Positions 1-8,889 of a DNA stretch of 38,460 nt are shown here, one piece after another (the first letter of the stretch is position 1; each line of letters begins with the position of its first letter). Source of the stretch: Sinomicrobium pectinilyticum. GTDB taxonomy: Bacteria; Bacteroidota; Bacteroidia; Flavobacteriales; Flavobacteriaceae. The position numbers were made by a program, and so were the translations under genes. The stretch covers positions 1-38,460 of the forward strand of contig NZ_RJTM01000138.1 in assembly GCF_003725735.1 (NCBI RefSeq), in the 5' to 3' direction. The notes beneath the pieces are model-generated. The model was not told where the DNA came from. It saw only the letters and a list, made by a program, of their open reading frames with translations, and did no database searches.

Positions 1-173
1 CATACCGCAGTGTCCGTGTGGCATTTGATGTGGATTGTTATTGAGGTTATGGGGTGCAGGTTATAAGTTCGGTTTCCGAAACGGAGGCGGCTGAGTAACA
101 GCCGAAGGCTGTTGTACCGAAGCCCCGGGTAACAGATTCCCGAACAGAGCCCGAAGAGGATTCTTTATTCCGG
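1..173. other. left-edge region, no gene assigned
   Basis: This stretch lies downstream of the minus-strand LytTR regulator. It has only short open frames, and a plus-strand frame open from the edge stops at about base 66. It could hold the end of a gene from outside the window, but nothing recognisable is encoded. Confidence 0.3.
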
Positions 174-863
174 TTATTTCCCGAGGATTTCGGCCAGTTT
201 GGCTTTCCGGTTGCGGCTTAAAGGAAGCTTGGTACCGCTGACTTCAACAACACGGCTGTTGTATCGGTCTACCTTATCCAGGTTGATAATAAACGATTTG
301 TGAATCCGCATAAAGCGGGCTGCAGGAAGTTCCTGTTCAAAGGATTTCATGGTAGACAATACAATGATGCTTTCTTCTTCCGTGACCAGTTTTACATAAT
401 CTCCCAATGCTTCGATCCATTTGATCTCATTCAGGAAAACCTTGTGCTTTTTCAGGTTGCTTTTCACAAAGATATAGTCATCGTCTTCCTTGGCGGCCGT
501 TTTCAGTTTGTGCTTTTCCAGGGCCCTCTTTACTGCTATTTCAAAACGCTCTACGGAAATGGGTTTGTGAAGATAGTCCGTGACATCATAGTCAAAAGCT
601 CGCAGGGCATATTCGGCCTTACCGGTAATAAGGATTACCTGGGGCGGGTCCTGTAAGGACTCCAGGAGATCGAATCCGGTAATAATGGGCATCTCTATAT
701 CAAGGAAAATAAGGTCTACCTTTTTTAATTTTAACCCGTTTTTTGCTTCAATAGCATTTCCGTACTCAGCTATAAGTTGAAGGGAAGTATTGTTCTTAAT
801 AAGTTTGGCTACCGCCATTCGCTGAATATTCGAATCATCTACAATTATGCAATTCATCTTCAT
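174..863 (-). CDS. LytTR-family response regulator
   Basis: A two-component response regulator of the LytR/AlgR type, 229 aa. Residues 1-120 form the receiver domain, with the acidic pair at D9-D10, the phospho-acceptor D55 in LDIEMP and a KP pair near residue 100. Residues about 130-229 are a LytTR DNA-binding domain, with the family signatures FVKSNLKKHKV and MRIHKSFIINLDKV. It is cytoplasmic and binds DNA when phosphorylated. The usual partner is a LytS-like membrane kinase, but none is adjacent, so it looks orphaned here. Two ATGs, at 863 and 857, are both plausible starts. It diverges from the rpsF operon, and a 12-bp motif repeated elsewhere in the window lies about 100 bp upstream. The family call is secure; the target genes are unknown. 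Confidence 0.9.
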   Translation of the reverse strand: MKMNCIIVDDSNIQRMAVAKLIKNNTSLQLIAEYGNAIEAKNGLKLKKVDLIFLDIEMPIITGFDLLESLQDPPQVILITGKAEYALRAFDYDVTDYLHKPISVERFEIAVKRALEKHKLKTAAKEDDDYIFVKSNLKKHKVFLNEIKWIEALGDYVKLVTEEESIIVLSTMKSFEQELPAARFMRIHKSFIINLDKVDRYNSRVVEVSGTKLPLSRNRKAKLAEILGK

Positions 864-961
864 TGCTGTGCTACTGCCTTTTGGGTTAAGTTCTTTTCTT
901 AGTACAAAAATTGTGCCGGGAGTATAAACCGATGGGGCGATGCTGTAAATAGTAGTTTATG

Positions 962-973
962 TTCCGGAGGAAC
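962..973. repeat. intergenic 12-mer TTCCGGAGGAAC, copy 1
   Basis: The sequence TTCCGGAGGAAC is an imperfect palindrome (TTCC-GGA-GGAA), extended here to TGTTCC-N3-GGAACA. It sits between the LytTR gene and rpsF. Identical 12-mers occur at 7646-7657 and 8890-8901, also intergenic. Its function is unknown; it could be a protein-binding site or a small hairpin. Confidence 0.6.
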
Positions 974-1096
974 AGGTGTTCCAAATTATTGAGACAAAAA
1001 TAATAAACAATTTTACAGTTTTTTTTTACTCTGACACAATTTTGGGTAAAAAAAAGGAGAAAATTTCTATTAGCAGAAATATTGTAGATATATTTT

Positions 1097-1126
1097 TTGT
1101 AATTAATTCCCAAAAGAGTACTTTTG
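1097..1126 (+). promoter_or_regulatory. promoter of the rpsF-rpsR-rplI operon
   Basis: TTG at 1097-1099 is followed after exactly 19 nt by TACTTTTG at 1119-1126, matching the Bacteroidota sigma-A consensus TTG-N19-TAnnTTTG. Transcription would start near 1132, leaving an A-rich leader of about 20 nt before the ATG at 1153. That leader seems too short for an S6:S18-binding RNA element. Confidence 0.8.
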
Positions 1127-1152
1127 CACCCACAAAATAAAAAAAAATAATT

Positions 1153-1491
1153 ATGTACCATTACGAAACTGTTTTCATTCTTAATCCCGTTTTATCTGAT
1201 ACTCAGGTAAAGGAAACAGTTAAGAAGTTCGAAGATTTCTTAATTTCCAGGGGAGCGGAATTTGTATCCAAAGAAGATTGGGGGCTTAAAAAACTGGCTT
1301 ACCCTATTCAGCACAAGAAAAGTGGTTTTTATCATTTGTTCGAATTCAAAGTAGCCGGGGAAATCCTGAACGCTTATGAAACCGAATTCAGAAGGGACGA
1401 AAGAGTTATGCGGTTCTTAACCGTAAAACTGGACAAGCACGCTGTAGCTTGGGCGGAGAAAAGAAGGAATAAATTAAACCAAAAAGCTTAG
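1153..1491 (+). CDS. rpsF: 30S ribosomal protein S6
   Basis: A small-subunit ribosomal protein that pairs with S18 on the 16S rRNA platform. The 112-aa product begins [12 protein letters not shown], the usual S6 opening, and carries the typical [10 protein letters not shown] and FYHLFEF segments. Length is normal for Bacteroidota S6. It is first in a tight operon: rpsR follows after 5 nt and rplI after that, the classic order. A strong consensus promoter lies just upstream. The leader is A-rich and has no clear Shine-Dalgarno sequence, as is common in this phylum. Confidence 0.98.
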   Translation: MYHYETVFILNPVLSDTQVKETVKKFEDFLISRGAEFVSKEDWGLKKLAYPIQHKKSGFYHLFEFKVAGEILNAYETEFRRDERVMRFLTVKLDKHAVAWAEKRRNKLNQKA

Positions 1492-1496
1492 GAATT

Positions 1497-1793
1497 ATGT
1501 CATCTATCGAACAACAGGCCAAAGGTAAAAAAGATGGGGAAATAAGATATCTTACCCCCCTGAACATTGAAACCAGCAAGGCTAAGAAATACTGCCGATT
1601 TAAAAAATCCGGAATCAAGTATATCGATTACAAGGACCCGGATTTCCTGCTGAAGTTCGTAAACGAGCAGGGTAAAATTTTACCTCGCAGATTAACGGGA
1701 ACATCATTGAAGTACCAGAGAAAAGTGGCTGTAGCCATCAAAAGAGCACGTCACCTGGCTTTGATGCCTTATGTAGCTGATTTGTTAAAATAA
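1497..1793 (+). CDS. rpsR: 30S ribosomal protein S18
   Basis: Ribosomal protein S18, which binds the 30S platform together with S6. The 98-aa product has the family core, with the YCRFKKSGI segment followed by [13 protein letters not shown], and ends with the basic helix around [14 protein letters not shown]. The N-terminus of about 20 residues is a lysine-rich extension seen in this phylum. It lies 5 nt after rpsF and 13 nt before rplI, so the three are surely cotranscribed. The single cysteine in YCRF remains where zinc-type S18 paralogs have more. Confidence 0.98.
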   Translation: MSSIEQQAKGKKDGEIRYLTPLNIETSKAKKYCRFKKSGIKYIDYKDPDFLLKFVNEQGKILPRRLTGTSLKYQRKVAVAIKRARHLALMPYVADLLK

Positions 1794-1806
1794 AAAAAGG
1801 CAGACA

Positions 1807-2262
1807 ATGGAATTAATATTAAAGAAAGACGTAGATAATTTAGGATTTAAAGATGACGTGGTAACCGTAAAAAACGGTTACGGACGTAATTATCTGATTC
1901 CTCAGGGTTTTGCCGTTTTGGCTACGCCTTCTGCCAAGAAAGTACTGGCAGAAAACCTCAGACAAAGAGCATTCAAAGAACAAAAGGTTATCGATGATGC
2001 CAAAAAAGTGGCGGATGCCCTTAATAAACTGGAAATAAAAATCACTGCAAAAGCCGGAGCAGGAGATAAACTGTTCGGTTCGGTAACTAATATCGACCTT
2101 GCGGAAGCACTGGAGAAAGAAGGACAGAGCATTGAAAGGAAGTTCATCAACATCAACGGTGGCAGTGTAAAAAGGACCGGAAAATACAATGCTGTTATCC
2201 GGCTGCACAGGGAAGTTATCATAGACCTTCCTTTTGAAGTAGTTGCGGAAGCAGCAAAGTAA
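1807..2262 (+). CDS. rplI: 50S ribosomal protein L9
   Basis: Ribosomal protein L9, which bridges the L1 stalk region to neighbouring ribosomes. The 151-aa product begins with the conserved N-terminal domain, including LGFKDDVVTVKNGYGRNYL, followed by a long charged central helix at about residues 45-75 and the C-terminal rRNA-binding domain with KLFGSVT. Length is normal. It ends the ribosomal operon, and a strong hairpin-plus-T terminator follows 20 nt after the stop. Confidence 0.98.
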   Translation: MELILKKDVDNLGFKDDVVTVKNGYGRNYLIPQGFAVLATPSAKKVLAENLRQRAFKEQKVIDDAKKVADALNKLEIKITAKAGAGDKLFGSVTNIDLAEALEKEGQSIERKFININGGSVKRTGKYNAVIRLHREVIIDLPFEVVAEAAK

Positions 2263-2282
2263 ATATTAAGATACAGATCTTT

Positions 2283-2324
2283 GAAAGTCGTCTAAAAAGT
2301 AATTTTTAGGCGATTTTCTTTTTT
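2283..2324 (+). terminator. rho-independent terminator after rplI
   Basis: A 16-bp stem (2283-2298 with 2303-2318, including G-U pairs) closes a GTAA loop and is followed by TTTTTT at 2319-2324. It ends the ribosomal operon just ahead of the small gene at 2346. Confidence 0.88.
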
Positions 2325-2345
2325 GGTTAAAAACCGGACGGAAAT

Positions 2346-2822
2346 ATGAAATACAGGAGACTCACAAAAGAACAACTGGAAGAACTGCACCCGGAGTTTA
2401 TTAATTTTCTTGCTACACAATCCATTACTGCCGAAGAATGGGCAAAGATCAAAGAAGAAAGACCCGAAACGGCGGAGGAGGAACTGGATGTATTCAGTGA
2501 CCTTATCTGGGAAGGTGTCCTCGCGAAGGTGGAATACCTGGAAAACATTTCTGCGCGGCAGATGCATTTGTTTTACATGACGGATAAGGAAATGAAGCTT
2601 ATAGCCATAAAAATACTTAACCCGGATATCGATCTTACGACCAAAACGGGATTTAACTGGTTTAAGAAGCACTTTATGACGGATATGGTAGACATTATGA
2701 CAGCAACCAAGGTATATTCCGCAGATAAGAACAAGGACAAGTTTGAACTTATAGAAAAGGGAGGAGTAATAACCAGGGGAGAACTATACCGCTGGTTCGA
2801 TGAAATCCTCAGGGAAGAATAG
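2346..2822 (+). CDS. conserved hypothetical protein (DUF6495-like)
   Basis: A 158-aa soluble protein with no signal peptide or membrane segment. It is rich in acidic residues and helix-forming stretches, with conserved-looking blocks MKYRRLTKEQLEELHPEFI at the start and GELYRWFDEILREE at the end. From memory it resembles the flavobacterial family DUF6495, commonly encoded after rplI; that assignment has not been checked. The start is an ATG 84 nt after rplI, just past the rplI terminator, so it may depend on read-through or a weak promoter of its own. No function is known, and no catalytic motif is visible. Confidence 0.8.
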   Translation: MKYRRLTKEQLEELHPEFINFLATQSITAEEWAKIKEERPETAEEELDVFSDLIWEGVLAKVEYLENISARQMHLFYMTDKEMKLIAIKILNPDIDLTTKTGFNWFKKHFMTDMVDIMTATKVYSADKNKDKFELIEKGGVITRGELYRWFDEILREE

Positions 2823-2919
2823 AGCTTATCCCGATACTCCTTACCGGGCGGAACTTTGCGTGGAGGGAATGCTGCCATGTAACCAAAAATTATGATATTT
2901 GTCCTTATTAAAATGCGGT

Positions 2920-2970
2920 GTCCGAAGCTGTGACAGCGGAGTAAAAGGCAGTGTCCTTCAGCTTCGGGAC
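2920..2970 (+). promoter_or_regulatory. structured leader hairpin upstream of hisS
   Basis: CCGAAGCTG (2922-2930) pairs perfectly with CAGCTTCGG (2959-2967), and the stem extends through GT/AC with one bulged G. Inside the loop, GACA (2932-2935) can pair with TGTC (2952-2955). The structure ends 35 nt before the hisS ATG. There is no T-run, so it is not a standard terminator. A near-consensus -7 element (GAACTTTG, around 2851) upstream would put it in the hisS 5' leader. Confidence 0.4.
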
Positions 2971-3005
2971 GGATAAACACAAACCAGAAACAATCAGACC
3001 ATCCA

Positions 3006-4382
3006 ATGGCACAAAAACCAGGCATACCCAAAGGGACCCGGGACTTTTCTCCCGGGGAAGTAGCCAAGAGAAATTATATTATTTCGGTAATCAGGACCAA
3101 TTTCGAACTTTTCGGGTTCCGGCCTATAGAGACACCTAGTTTTGAAAATTCTTCCACCCTTATGGGCAAATACGGGGAAGAGGGGGACCGGCTAATCTTT
3201 AAAATACTCAATTCCGGGGATTTTCTCAAAAAAGTAGAAGACAGTCTTTACGAACAGAAAGACAGTATGCAACTTACCGGAAAAATTTCGGAAAAAGCCC
3301 TTCGCTATGACCTTACCGTTCCTTTTGCCCGGTACGTGGTACAACACCAGAATGAGATAGATTTCCCTTTTAAACGCTACCAGATCCAGCCTGTGTGGCG
3401 GGCAGACCGTCCCCAGAAAGGACGTTTCCGCGAATTTTACCAGTGCGATGCCGATGTGGTGGGATCACAGTCACTCTGGCAGGAAGTGGAATTCGTACAG
3501 CTTTATGATACGGTTTTTACCGCACTGGGGTTACAAGGCGTAACCATTAAAATGAACAACCGGAAGGTACTTTCGGGTATTGCCGAGGTCATAGGAGAAA
3601 AAGATAAGCTGATAGACTTTACCGTAGCACTGGATAAGCTGGATAAAATAGGGGAGGATGGCGTAAAAAAAGAGATGCTGGAAAAAGGGATTTCCCAAAG
3701 TGCGTTAACAAAAGTACAGCCCCTCTTTCGTTTCGAAGGGACAACCGGAGAAAAACTCGATCGCCTGGCAGAACTTCTGGATACATCCGAAGAGGGTAGT
3801 AAAGGTGTGGAGGAACTGCGTTTTATTTGCAATACCATTGAAGAGACCGGGTTGCAAACAGCTGTTCTGGATCTTGATGTAACCCTGGCAAGGGGACTGA
3901 ATTATTATACCGGTGCTATTTTTGAAGTATCGGCCCCGGGAGTGGCCATGGGGTCCATTGGCGGTGGCGGACGATATGATGATCTTACGGGAATATTCGG
4001 CCTCAAAGGTATTAGTGGTGTGGGGATATCTTTTGGCCTGGACCGTATTTACCTGGTGCTGGAGGAACTGGGACTTTTTCCCGAAACCGTAACTTCATCA
4101 TCCCGGGCTTTATTCATTAACTTCGGGGAAGCGGAGGCTTTATACAGTGTCAGGGCCCTGCAGGTACTGAGAAAAGAAGGCATTAAAGCTGAACTATACC
4201 CGGATAATGCCAAGATGAAAAAGCAGATGCAATATGCGGATAAACGGGGCATTCCGTTTACGGTGCTGGTAGGAGAAGAAGAAATGAGCAAGGGCCATTA
4301 TACCCTCAAGAACATGCAAACAGGTGAGCAAAAGGCCGTTTCCCTGGCGGAGTTGACCGCAACATTAGCAGAGCAGATCTAA
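3006..4382 (+). CDS. hisS: histidine--tRNA ligase
   Basis: Class II aminoacyl-tRNA synthetase that charges tRNA-His with histidine in the cytoplasm. The 458-aa product shows motif 1 near the N-terminus (PKGTRDFSP), motif 2 with [20 protein letters not shown], and the histidine-specific [13 protein letters not shown] and GGGGRYDDL segments. Motif 3 is [12 protein letters not shown]. The C-terminal 95 residues form the anticodon-binding domain. Length is normal for the bacterial enzyme. The start [10 protein letters not shown] is the only well-placed ATG. It stands alone after a possible structured leader and is followed by a long inverted repeat. Confidence 0.98.
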   Translation: MAQKPGIPKGTRDFSPGEVAKRNYIISVIRTNFELFGFRPIETPSFENSSTLMGKYGEEGDRLIFKILNSGDFLKKVEDSLYEQKDSMQLTGKISEKALRYDLTVPFARYVVQHQNEIDFPFKRYQIQPVWRADRPQKGRFREFYQCDADVVGSQSLWQEVEFVQLYDTVFTALGLQGVTIKMNNRKVLSGIAEVIGEKDKLIDFTVALDKLDKIGEDGVKKEMLEKGISQSALTKVQPLFRFEGTTGEKLDRLAELLDTSEEGSKGVEELRFICNTIEETGLQTAVLDLDVTLARGLNYYTGAIFEVSAPGVAMGSIGGGGRYDDLTGIFGLKGISGVGISFGLDRIYLVLEELGLFPETVTSSSRALFINFGEAEALYSVRALQVLRKEGIKAELYPDNAKMKKQMQYADKRGIPFTVLVGEEEMSKGHYTLKNMQTGEQKAVSLAELTATLAEQI

Positions 4383-4836
4383 CCTGACCTGCAACTAAAA
4401 TAACCTCTATCACAAATAGAAATAGCCATAAAACAAATTAAGTTCTGTATTTAATTTGCTTGTTTATGGCTATTTCATTACCCCAAACATACTAATTCAC
4501 CGGTGTGATCCGGACAAAATTATCCCCTTTTATCCGGACGACCGGGATAGCGTTTAACAAATATAACCCGGCAGTATTCTTTCTGAAATCCCTGATTTCC
4601 GGTATTCTGGCAGACGGTGTTGATTTGGGTAACATGCACCTGCCAATAGCGAATACCAAAAACGAGAAAAAGATGAAAACCGGTCTAAATAACGGTTTTC
4701 CGGGATTTTCGGATTCACCTTATATTTTTATTTTTGACTGAAAATACACCCGTTATATACCTTGTGTGATAGTGATTAATTGAAGAATGAGAAGTCGGGT
4801 GGATTATAAAAGGCATTATATTAAAGATCAACAAAT
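4383..4836. other. 454-bp intergenic region after hisS
   Basis: It contains a long inverted repeat at 4419-4476. The plus-strand frame at 4505-4741 (78 codons) has no family resemblance. A minus-strand frame of similar length ends at 4492-4494; its last 25 codons look more protein-like (…NAIPVV…NFVRITPVN) but it has no convincing start, so it may be a gene remnant. No promoter matching the local consensus was found. Confidence 0.35.
4419..4476. terminator. long inverted repeat after hisS, probable terminator
   Basis: The arm 4419-4441 (GAAATAGCCATAAAACAAAT plus three bases) pairs with 4451-4476, with a three-nt bulge in the right arm, around a 9-nt loop. The stem is more than 20 bp and AT-rich, and lacks a clear T-tract. 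It begins 37 nt after the hisS stop, so it most likely ends the hisS transcript. Confidence 0.55.
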
Positions 4837-5433
4837 ATGTACGATCAGTTCAAGGCAGACCGGTTCGACGGTACTACTTTACAGGCACTTGCCAATGACT
4901 TGCAAACCGCAGGATGGGAAATTCGGGTAGTCTGGAAGAAAGGGGCGAAAAAGAGGGATGAATACGGGGAAGGTGTGAATTTCCTGCAGTTGGAAAAGAA
5001 TGGTAAATGGTTTTTCCGCCAGGTGCGGAACAAAGGGTTTGTCCGTTTCGGAAATATGGAGAAAGAAGAGGAGATCCTGTTTTTGCAGTTACTTAAAAAG
5101 TACAATTTATATTCGCAGCCGGAATGGGGCCTGGGAATAGTGTTGAGTGTCATCTATGGGTTACTGATATTTTTCCTGGCTTCTTCGAGAGATGAGGAAT
5201 GGATGGGCATAGGCCTTTCTATAGCAGCACTATGTCTGGTTTCCTTTCTTACCATAGCATATCTGAGGTCAAAAGGAGAAGTGCCGGAAGGCTTGTACAG
5301 GGTATCTCTTATATTCGGAATAGCCGGTTATGTATTAACCGCTCTTTCTTCTTTGCTCTGTTTGCCTGTTATGAACAATATCTTTCAGAATTCCCTATAC
5401 CATAAAGTAAATACGGCAGCGGCGTTGCCCTAG
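4837..5433 (+). CDS. hypothetical membrane protein
   Basis: A 198-aa protein I do not recognise. Residues 1-95 are soluble and charged, with an aromatic stretch NGKWFFRQVRNKGFVRFG. Then come three hydrophobic segments, at about 98-117 (WGLGIVLSVIYGLLIFFLA), 125-143 and 156-180, consistent with an inner-membrane protein having a cytoplasmic N-terminal domain. There is no signal peptide. The ATG start follows an A-rich stretch. It converges on the histidine kinase gene, with only 5 nt between stops. Codon use looks like its neighbours, which supports a real gene. Confidence 0.7.
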   Translation: MYDQFKADRFDGTTLQALANDLQTAGWEIRVVWKKGAKKRDEYGEGVNFLQLEKNGKWFFRQVRNKGFVRFGNMEKEEEILFLQLLKKYNLYSQPEWGLGIVLSVIYGLLIFFLASSRDEEWMGIGLSIAALCLVSFLTIAYLRSKGEVPEGLYRVSLIFGIAGYVLTALSSLLCLPVMNNIFQNSLYHKVNTAAALP

Positions 5434-5438
5434 TTTTT

Positions 5439-7433
5439 TCAGAGAATATTGCACTGTATGCTAACCGATGTTCCGGTCCCTGGGCCGGAATGAATCTCCA
5501 TTTCGCCTTCCAGCAGTTCTACCCTGGCTTTCAGGCTGGACATTCCCAGCCCGTTTTTATGGATGGCGGTCTCCGGTTCAAACCCTTTTCCGTTGTCTTC
5601 TATGGTGAGAAACAACATGTCTTCGCGTTGTTGTAACTGTACGAGTATATGTGTGGCTTCGGCATGTTTAAGGGCATTGTTTACCAGTTCCTGGACAATT
5701 CGGTATACTGTTACCTGTTTGTCTTTCGGGATGTTGTCACTGACGTGGATTATCTGGCAGGTGAGTGTAAGCCTAGGCCGGGATATTTTATTGCAGAATT
5801 GTTTCACAGCTTCTCCCAGTCCCTGTATGTTCAACACCTGTGGCATAAGGCTCTGTGCTATGGTGCGAAGTTCGTCTACCGCTTCGTCCATGTGTTTAAG
5901 TGCATTGGATACGTTTTTTCTGGATGATGTCTCATCTATGTCCCTGACGGAGTTGGAAAGAGAGAGTTTTATTCCCGACAGCAATCCGCCCAGGCCGTCG
6001 TGGAGGTCTTTGGCAATACGGCTCCGCTCATGTTCTTCCCCGTTTATTGTGGCATATAGCAGCGATATTTTGTGCTGTTGGTGCAGGGTGTCCATCTCCA
6101 GCTGGTGTACCCGTTTTTGTTGTGCGATAAGTGTTTTTCCTTTTTTATAGTACAGGTAATACAGTACGGAAATAATACACAATCCTGCAACTGTGATCAG
6201 TAAAAGCCATATCCCCATCTGATTTCGTACCAGTCGCAATTCTGCAGCTTCCATTTCGTATTGCAGATGTGCGATCTGTTTTTCCTTCTGAGCAGTTTCG
6301 TATTGTTTATCGAGTTCGTGCATGGTTTTGGTCAGCTCCATTTCATTAAGGCTGTCGGATACTTTTATGTATTCCGTGAAATAGTTATATGATTCCGGGT
6401 AGTGGTGTAGCTGATACTCCAGTTTTCCGAGTTTTTCGAGCCCCAGCAGCTGGAAGTGAAAGTCTTTCAGGTCGCCGCCCAACTGATAGTATTCTTCGGC
6501 ATATGCCAGTGCTTTGCGGTATTGTTTCTGCGTTTCATAGACGTTGATCAGTCCTATGGTAGCATTGGACATGTAGTGCAGGTTTTTAAATTCCCTGGCA
6601 ATTTTAAGGCTGGAGTTGTACAATGATTCCGCTTCTTTGTAGTTTTCCTGTTTGAAAGCGAGTTCGCCTTTGAGGTAATTCAGCTGGGCCATCTGGTCTA
6701 CCGTATCCTTGTTCGAGTTCAGTATGTTTTCCGCTTCCTTCAGGTAGTACCCCATAGGCTCCAGACTGTCCATTTCGCTCAGGCACAAAGCTATGTCGAG
6801 GTGCCGCGTACCGAAATAGTAACTTTTTTTATCGGCTTCGCTATGGGTTTCAAGTGCTTTGGTGTAATATTCCAGGGCTGTGGAATACTGTTTTTTGTTA
6901 AAGAAAATAACCCCGAGATTCCTGTAACTAAGGGCCAGGTTGACAGTATCCTGTAACCTGACAAAAAGCGGGATGAGTTCCAGGTACTGTTCCTGCTGCT
7001 TCCGGATATCCCCGTTAACGCCATATAATGCGGCGGCATTAAGACGGATAAGCCCATTGAGTTTTTTACCGGCAAGAGAAGTATCGGCTTTTATGATGTT
7101 GCGGGCGGTATCCAGGTATTTTTGTGCATCTTCAAAGTGATACAGGTTGTAATAAAACCTTCCCAGGTTCCCGTAAATTTTGGTGGTGAGTATAATTTGT
7201 TTCTGCCGGTCGGTCAGGGATAGCGCTTCCTTGTAATAGTTCCTTATTTCCGTACTGTCGCTCATGGGTAGTCTGTTGGCTATGAGCATCATCAACGAGG
7301 CCCTCACGCTATCGGAGGTAGCTTGCTGTAATTCTTGCCGAAGACTGTCGGTGACTGAAAGTTCCTGTGACCTTCCGCAAACGGAAGAAAAAAGGCAGTA
7401 TAATAGTAAAAACAGGGTAGAGGTGTGACGCAT
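5439..7433 (-). CDS. TPR sensor histidine kinase (HisKA_3/NarL-partner type)
   Basis: A sensor kinase of 664 aa. Residues 1-22 are a signal peptide (MRHTSTLFLLLYCLFSSVCG), and 40-370 hold about seven tetratricopeptide repeats on the periplasmic side. A coiled-coil-like stretch precedes one membrane segment at about 406-429. The HisKA_3 dimerisation domain carries the phospho-acceptor H478 in KDLHDGLGG, followed by a HATPase domain with the N-box ELVNNALKHAEA, the G1 box DNGKGF and the G2 box GLGMSSLKAR. Such kinases phosphorylate LuxR-type response regulators. None is adjacent, but one sits at 36568-37185. The ATG at 7433 is chosen because the longer frame begins at TTG and would spoil the signal peptide. 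Confidence 0.92.
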   Translation of the reverse strand: MRHTSTLFLLLYCLFSSVCGRSQELSVTDSLRQELQQATSDSVRASLMMLIANRLPMSDSTEIRNYYKEALSLTDRQKQIILTTKIYGNLGRFYYNLYHFEDAQKYLDTARNIIKADTSLAGKKLNGLIRLNAAALYGVNGDIRKQQEQYLELIPLFVRLQDTVNLALSYRNLGVIFFNKKQYSTALEYYTKALETHSEADKKSYYFGTRHLDIALCLSEMDSLEPMGYYLKEAENILNSNKDTVDQMAQLNYLKGELAFKQENYKEAESLYNSSLKIAREFKNLHYMSNATIGLINVYETQKQYRKALAYAEEYYQLGGDLKDFHFQLLGLEKLGKLEYQLHHYPESYNYFTEYIKVSDSLNEMELTKTMHELDKQYETAQKEKQIAHLQYEMEAAELRLVRNQMGIWLLLITVAGLCIISVLYYLYYKKGKTLIAQQKRVHQLEMDTLHQQHKISLLYATINGEEHERSRIAKDLHDGLGGLLSGIKLSLSNSVRDIDETSSRKNVSNALKHMDEAVDELRTIAQSLMPQVLNIQGLGEAVKQFCNKISRPRLTLTCQIIHVSDNIPKDKQVTVYRIVQELVNNALKHAEATHILVQLQQREDMLFLTIEDNGKGFEPETAIHKNGLGMSSLKARVELLEGEMEIHSGPGTGTSVSIQCNIL

Positions 7434-7645
7434 AGTATAGTTTTGGTTAAACAGCAATATTAAAACAGCTAATTAATAAAACGGAATTTCCTTTCGAATG
7501 GTATGGGGACTATAGTCCTTTACGGAGCGACAGGTGTAACCGTTTGTGATATGTATTTGTCATTTGCCGGCATCGGGAAACCCGTGACATTACGGAAACC
7601 GTATGCACTGGTATGAATGGGGGGAATACAAAAATAGATTACTTT

Positions 7646-7657
7646 TTCCGGAGGAAC
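7646..7657. repeat. intergenic 12-mer TTCCGGAGGAAC, copy 2
   Basis: Identical to the copies at 962-973 and 8890-8901. It lies in the 286-bp gap between the lipoprotein stop at 7720 and the kinase start at 7433, in the same orientation relative to the minus-strand gene downstream. Confidence 0.6.
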
Positions 7658-7719
7658 AACGTCCGGGCCCTTCTATTTTCGATAAATTGTCGTTTTTATA
7701 TATGATTTATTGCAATAAT

Positions 7720-8688
7720 TTACCAGCGTAACAGGGCTTCCAGCAATTCCGAATCCCTTCCGGTGTCATTATCGGTTACGAAGAGGACCTTTATATTCCG
7801 GGGAGAGGTGCTGTCCAGGACGGATACCGATTCTACTTTTATTTTTAACGGTGTATTGGCTTTATCTCCTTCGGAGAGCAGGACACAGGCGGGCTGATAG
7901 CTGTCTTTCAGCTTTGTGCAATCTATGATACCGGTAAAGCTGCCGAGTATTTCCCCGTCGTCGATGGCATTGGGAGTGTTTTCCACAGATGCGGTAAATA
8001 TTATTTTATCTTGCCCGGGAATGGCAGTAGCCCCGGAAAAGCCGGATTTAATACCGTCTATAGAAGGAAGTTCCAATACGTACACGTTAGGTTCGGGATA
8101 TGCTCCTTTATTTTCCAGGAATCCGAAAAAACCGGAAACAGGATATTCCAGTACTTTATTTTCTCCCCGCAGGAAAAAACAGATCCGGTTTTCCGGGGCT
8201 GCAACAGCTTCTATATTAAGTTCTCCGCCTTCGGGTATATGGCGGTCTCTGATCATGTCGTAAAACGGTTTCAGGGAGAAGGTACTCACTTTATTCCTGT
8301 TTTCCGTATCTACCTGTACCATGATATCCCGCTGGGGAGATAAGGCTCCGGAACCGAACAGGAATATTTTGTTGTTGATGATTTCCATGGCTTCAAAATC
8401 CGGTTTGTCCCGCTTGGGTATAATCTCGCCTTTGGACAAACGGATGTAACGGAAAACGGAAATCCTGGAAATAGGTTCGTACTTGCGGCTGAACCGGAAC
8501 AGCCAGGGAGAATTATCGCCCGCAATATAAACCTGGTCTTCGGTTACCGCTGTTCCCGACGCCGATGGTACCCCGGGAAGTGACTGACGATGAACAATTT
8601 CACATTCGACAGAGGGGCCGGAACATGCGGAAGATACAATGGTGATAAGAAAGAAGTACAGGTTTCTCTTACAGATCATCGTATTCAT
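7720..8688 (-). CDS. putative lipoprotein, beta-propeller-like (DUF6929-like)
   Basis: A 322-aa exported protein. The N-terminus has a hydrophobic segment ending in a lipobox (SSAC, C22), so it should be lipid-anchored. The residues after the cysteine (SGPSVE) lack the K-(D/E)2 surface signal, favouring a periplasmic location. The rest is mostly beta strand, with repeating blocks such as VYIAGDNSPWLFRF, KIFLFGSGA and FEAMEI, suggesting a propeller fold. It vaguely resembles SdiA-regulated/DUF6929 proteins; this is recall, not a search. A second ATG lies three codons in. It sits between FUSC and the kinase, all on the minus strand, but the long gaps argue against a tight operon. No catalytic motif is evident. 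Confidence 0.75.
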   Translation of the reverse strand: MNTMICKRNLYFFLITIVSSACSGPSVECEIVHRQSLPGVPSASGTAVTEDQVYIAGDNSPWLFRFSRKYEPISRISVFRYIRLSKGEIIPKRDKPDFEAMEIINNKIFLFGSGALSPQRDIMVQVDTENRNKVSTFSLKPFYDMIRDRHIPEGGELNIEAVAAPENRICFFLRGENKVLEYPVSGFFGFLENKGAYPEPNVYVLELPSIDGIKSGFSGATAIPGQDKIIFTASVENTPNAIDDGEILGSFTGIIDCTKLKDSYQPACVLLSEGDKANTPLKIKVESVSVLDSTSPRNIKVLFVTDNDTGRDSELLEALLRW

Positions 8689-8889
8689 ATTGGATATAGG
8701 TTTCTGTTAATATTTATTGTTTTTTATCGGTCAGATGGAAATCGAAGATTGGCTTCGCCGCGTTTTAATTTGGCAAGCAAATTTTCAATTTTATGAACTC
8801 CATCGGTTAAAATATTAAAACCGTGGGTAATGCCCCGGTTGTTATGTCAAATTTGTTAATGACATTTCATATATTCTTGCTGTTTTTGT

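Noticed and set aside
4505-4741. A 78-codon plus-strand frame between hisS and the membrane protein
   Set aside because: No family resemblance, odd composition, no promoter or ribosome-binding site; probably chance. The overlapping minus-strand frame (stop at 4492-4494) looks slightly better but has no start and was not called.
5563-6150. A 195-codon plus-strand frame antisense to the histidine kinase
   Set aside because: It is Ser/Cys/Arg-rich, lies within the conserved kinase domain on the other strand, and is not a protein family I recognise.
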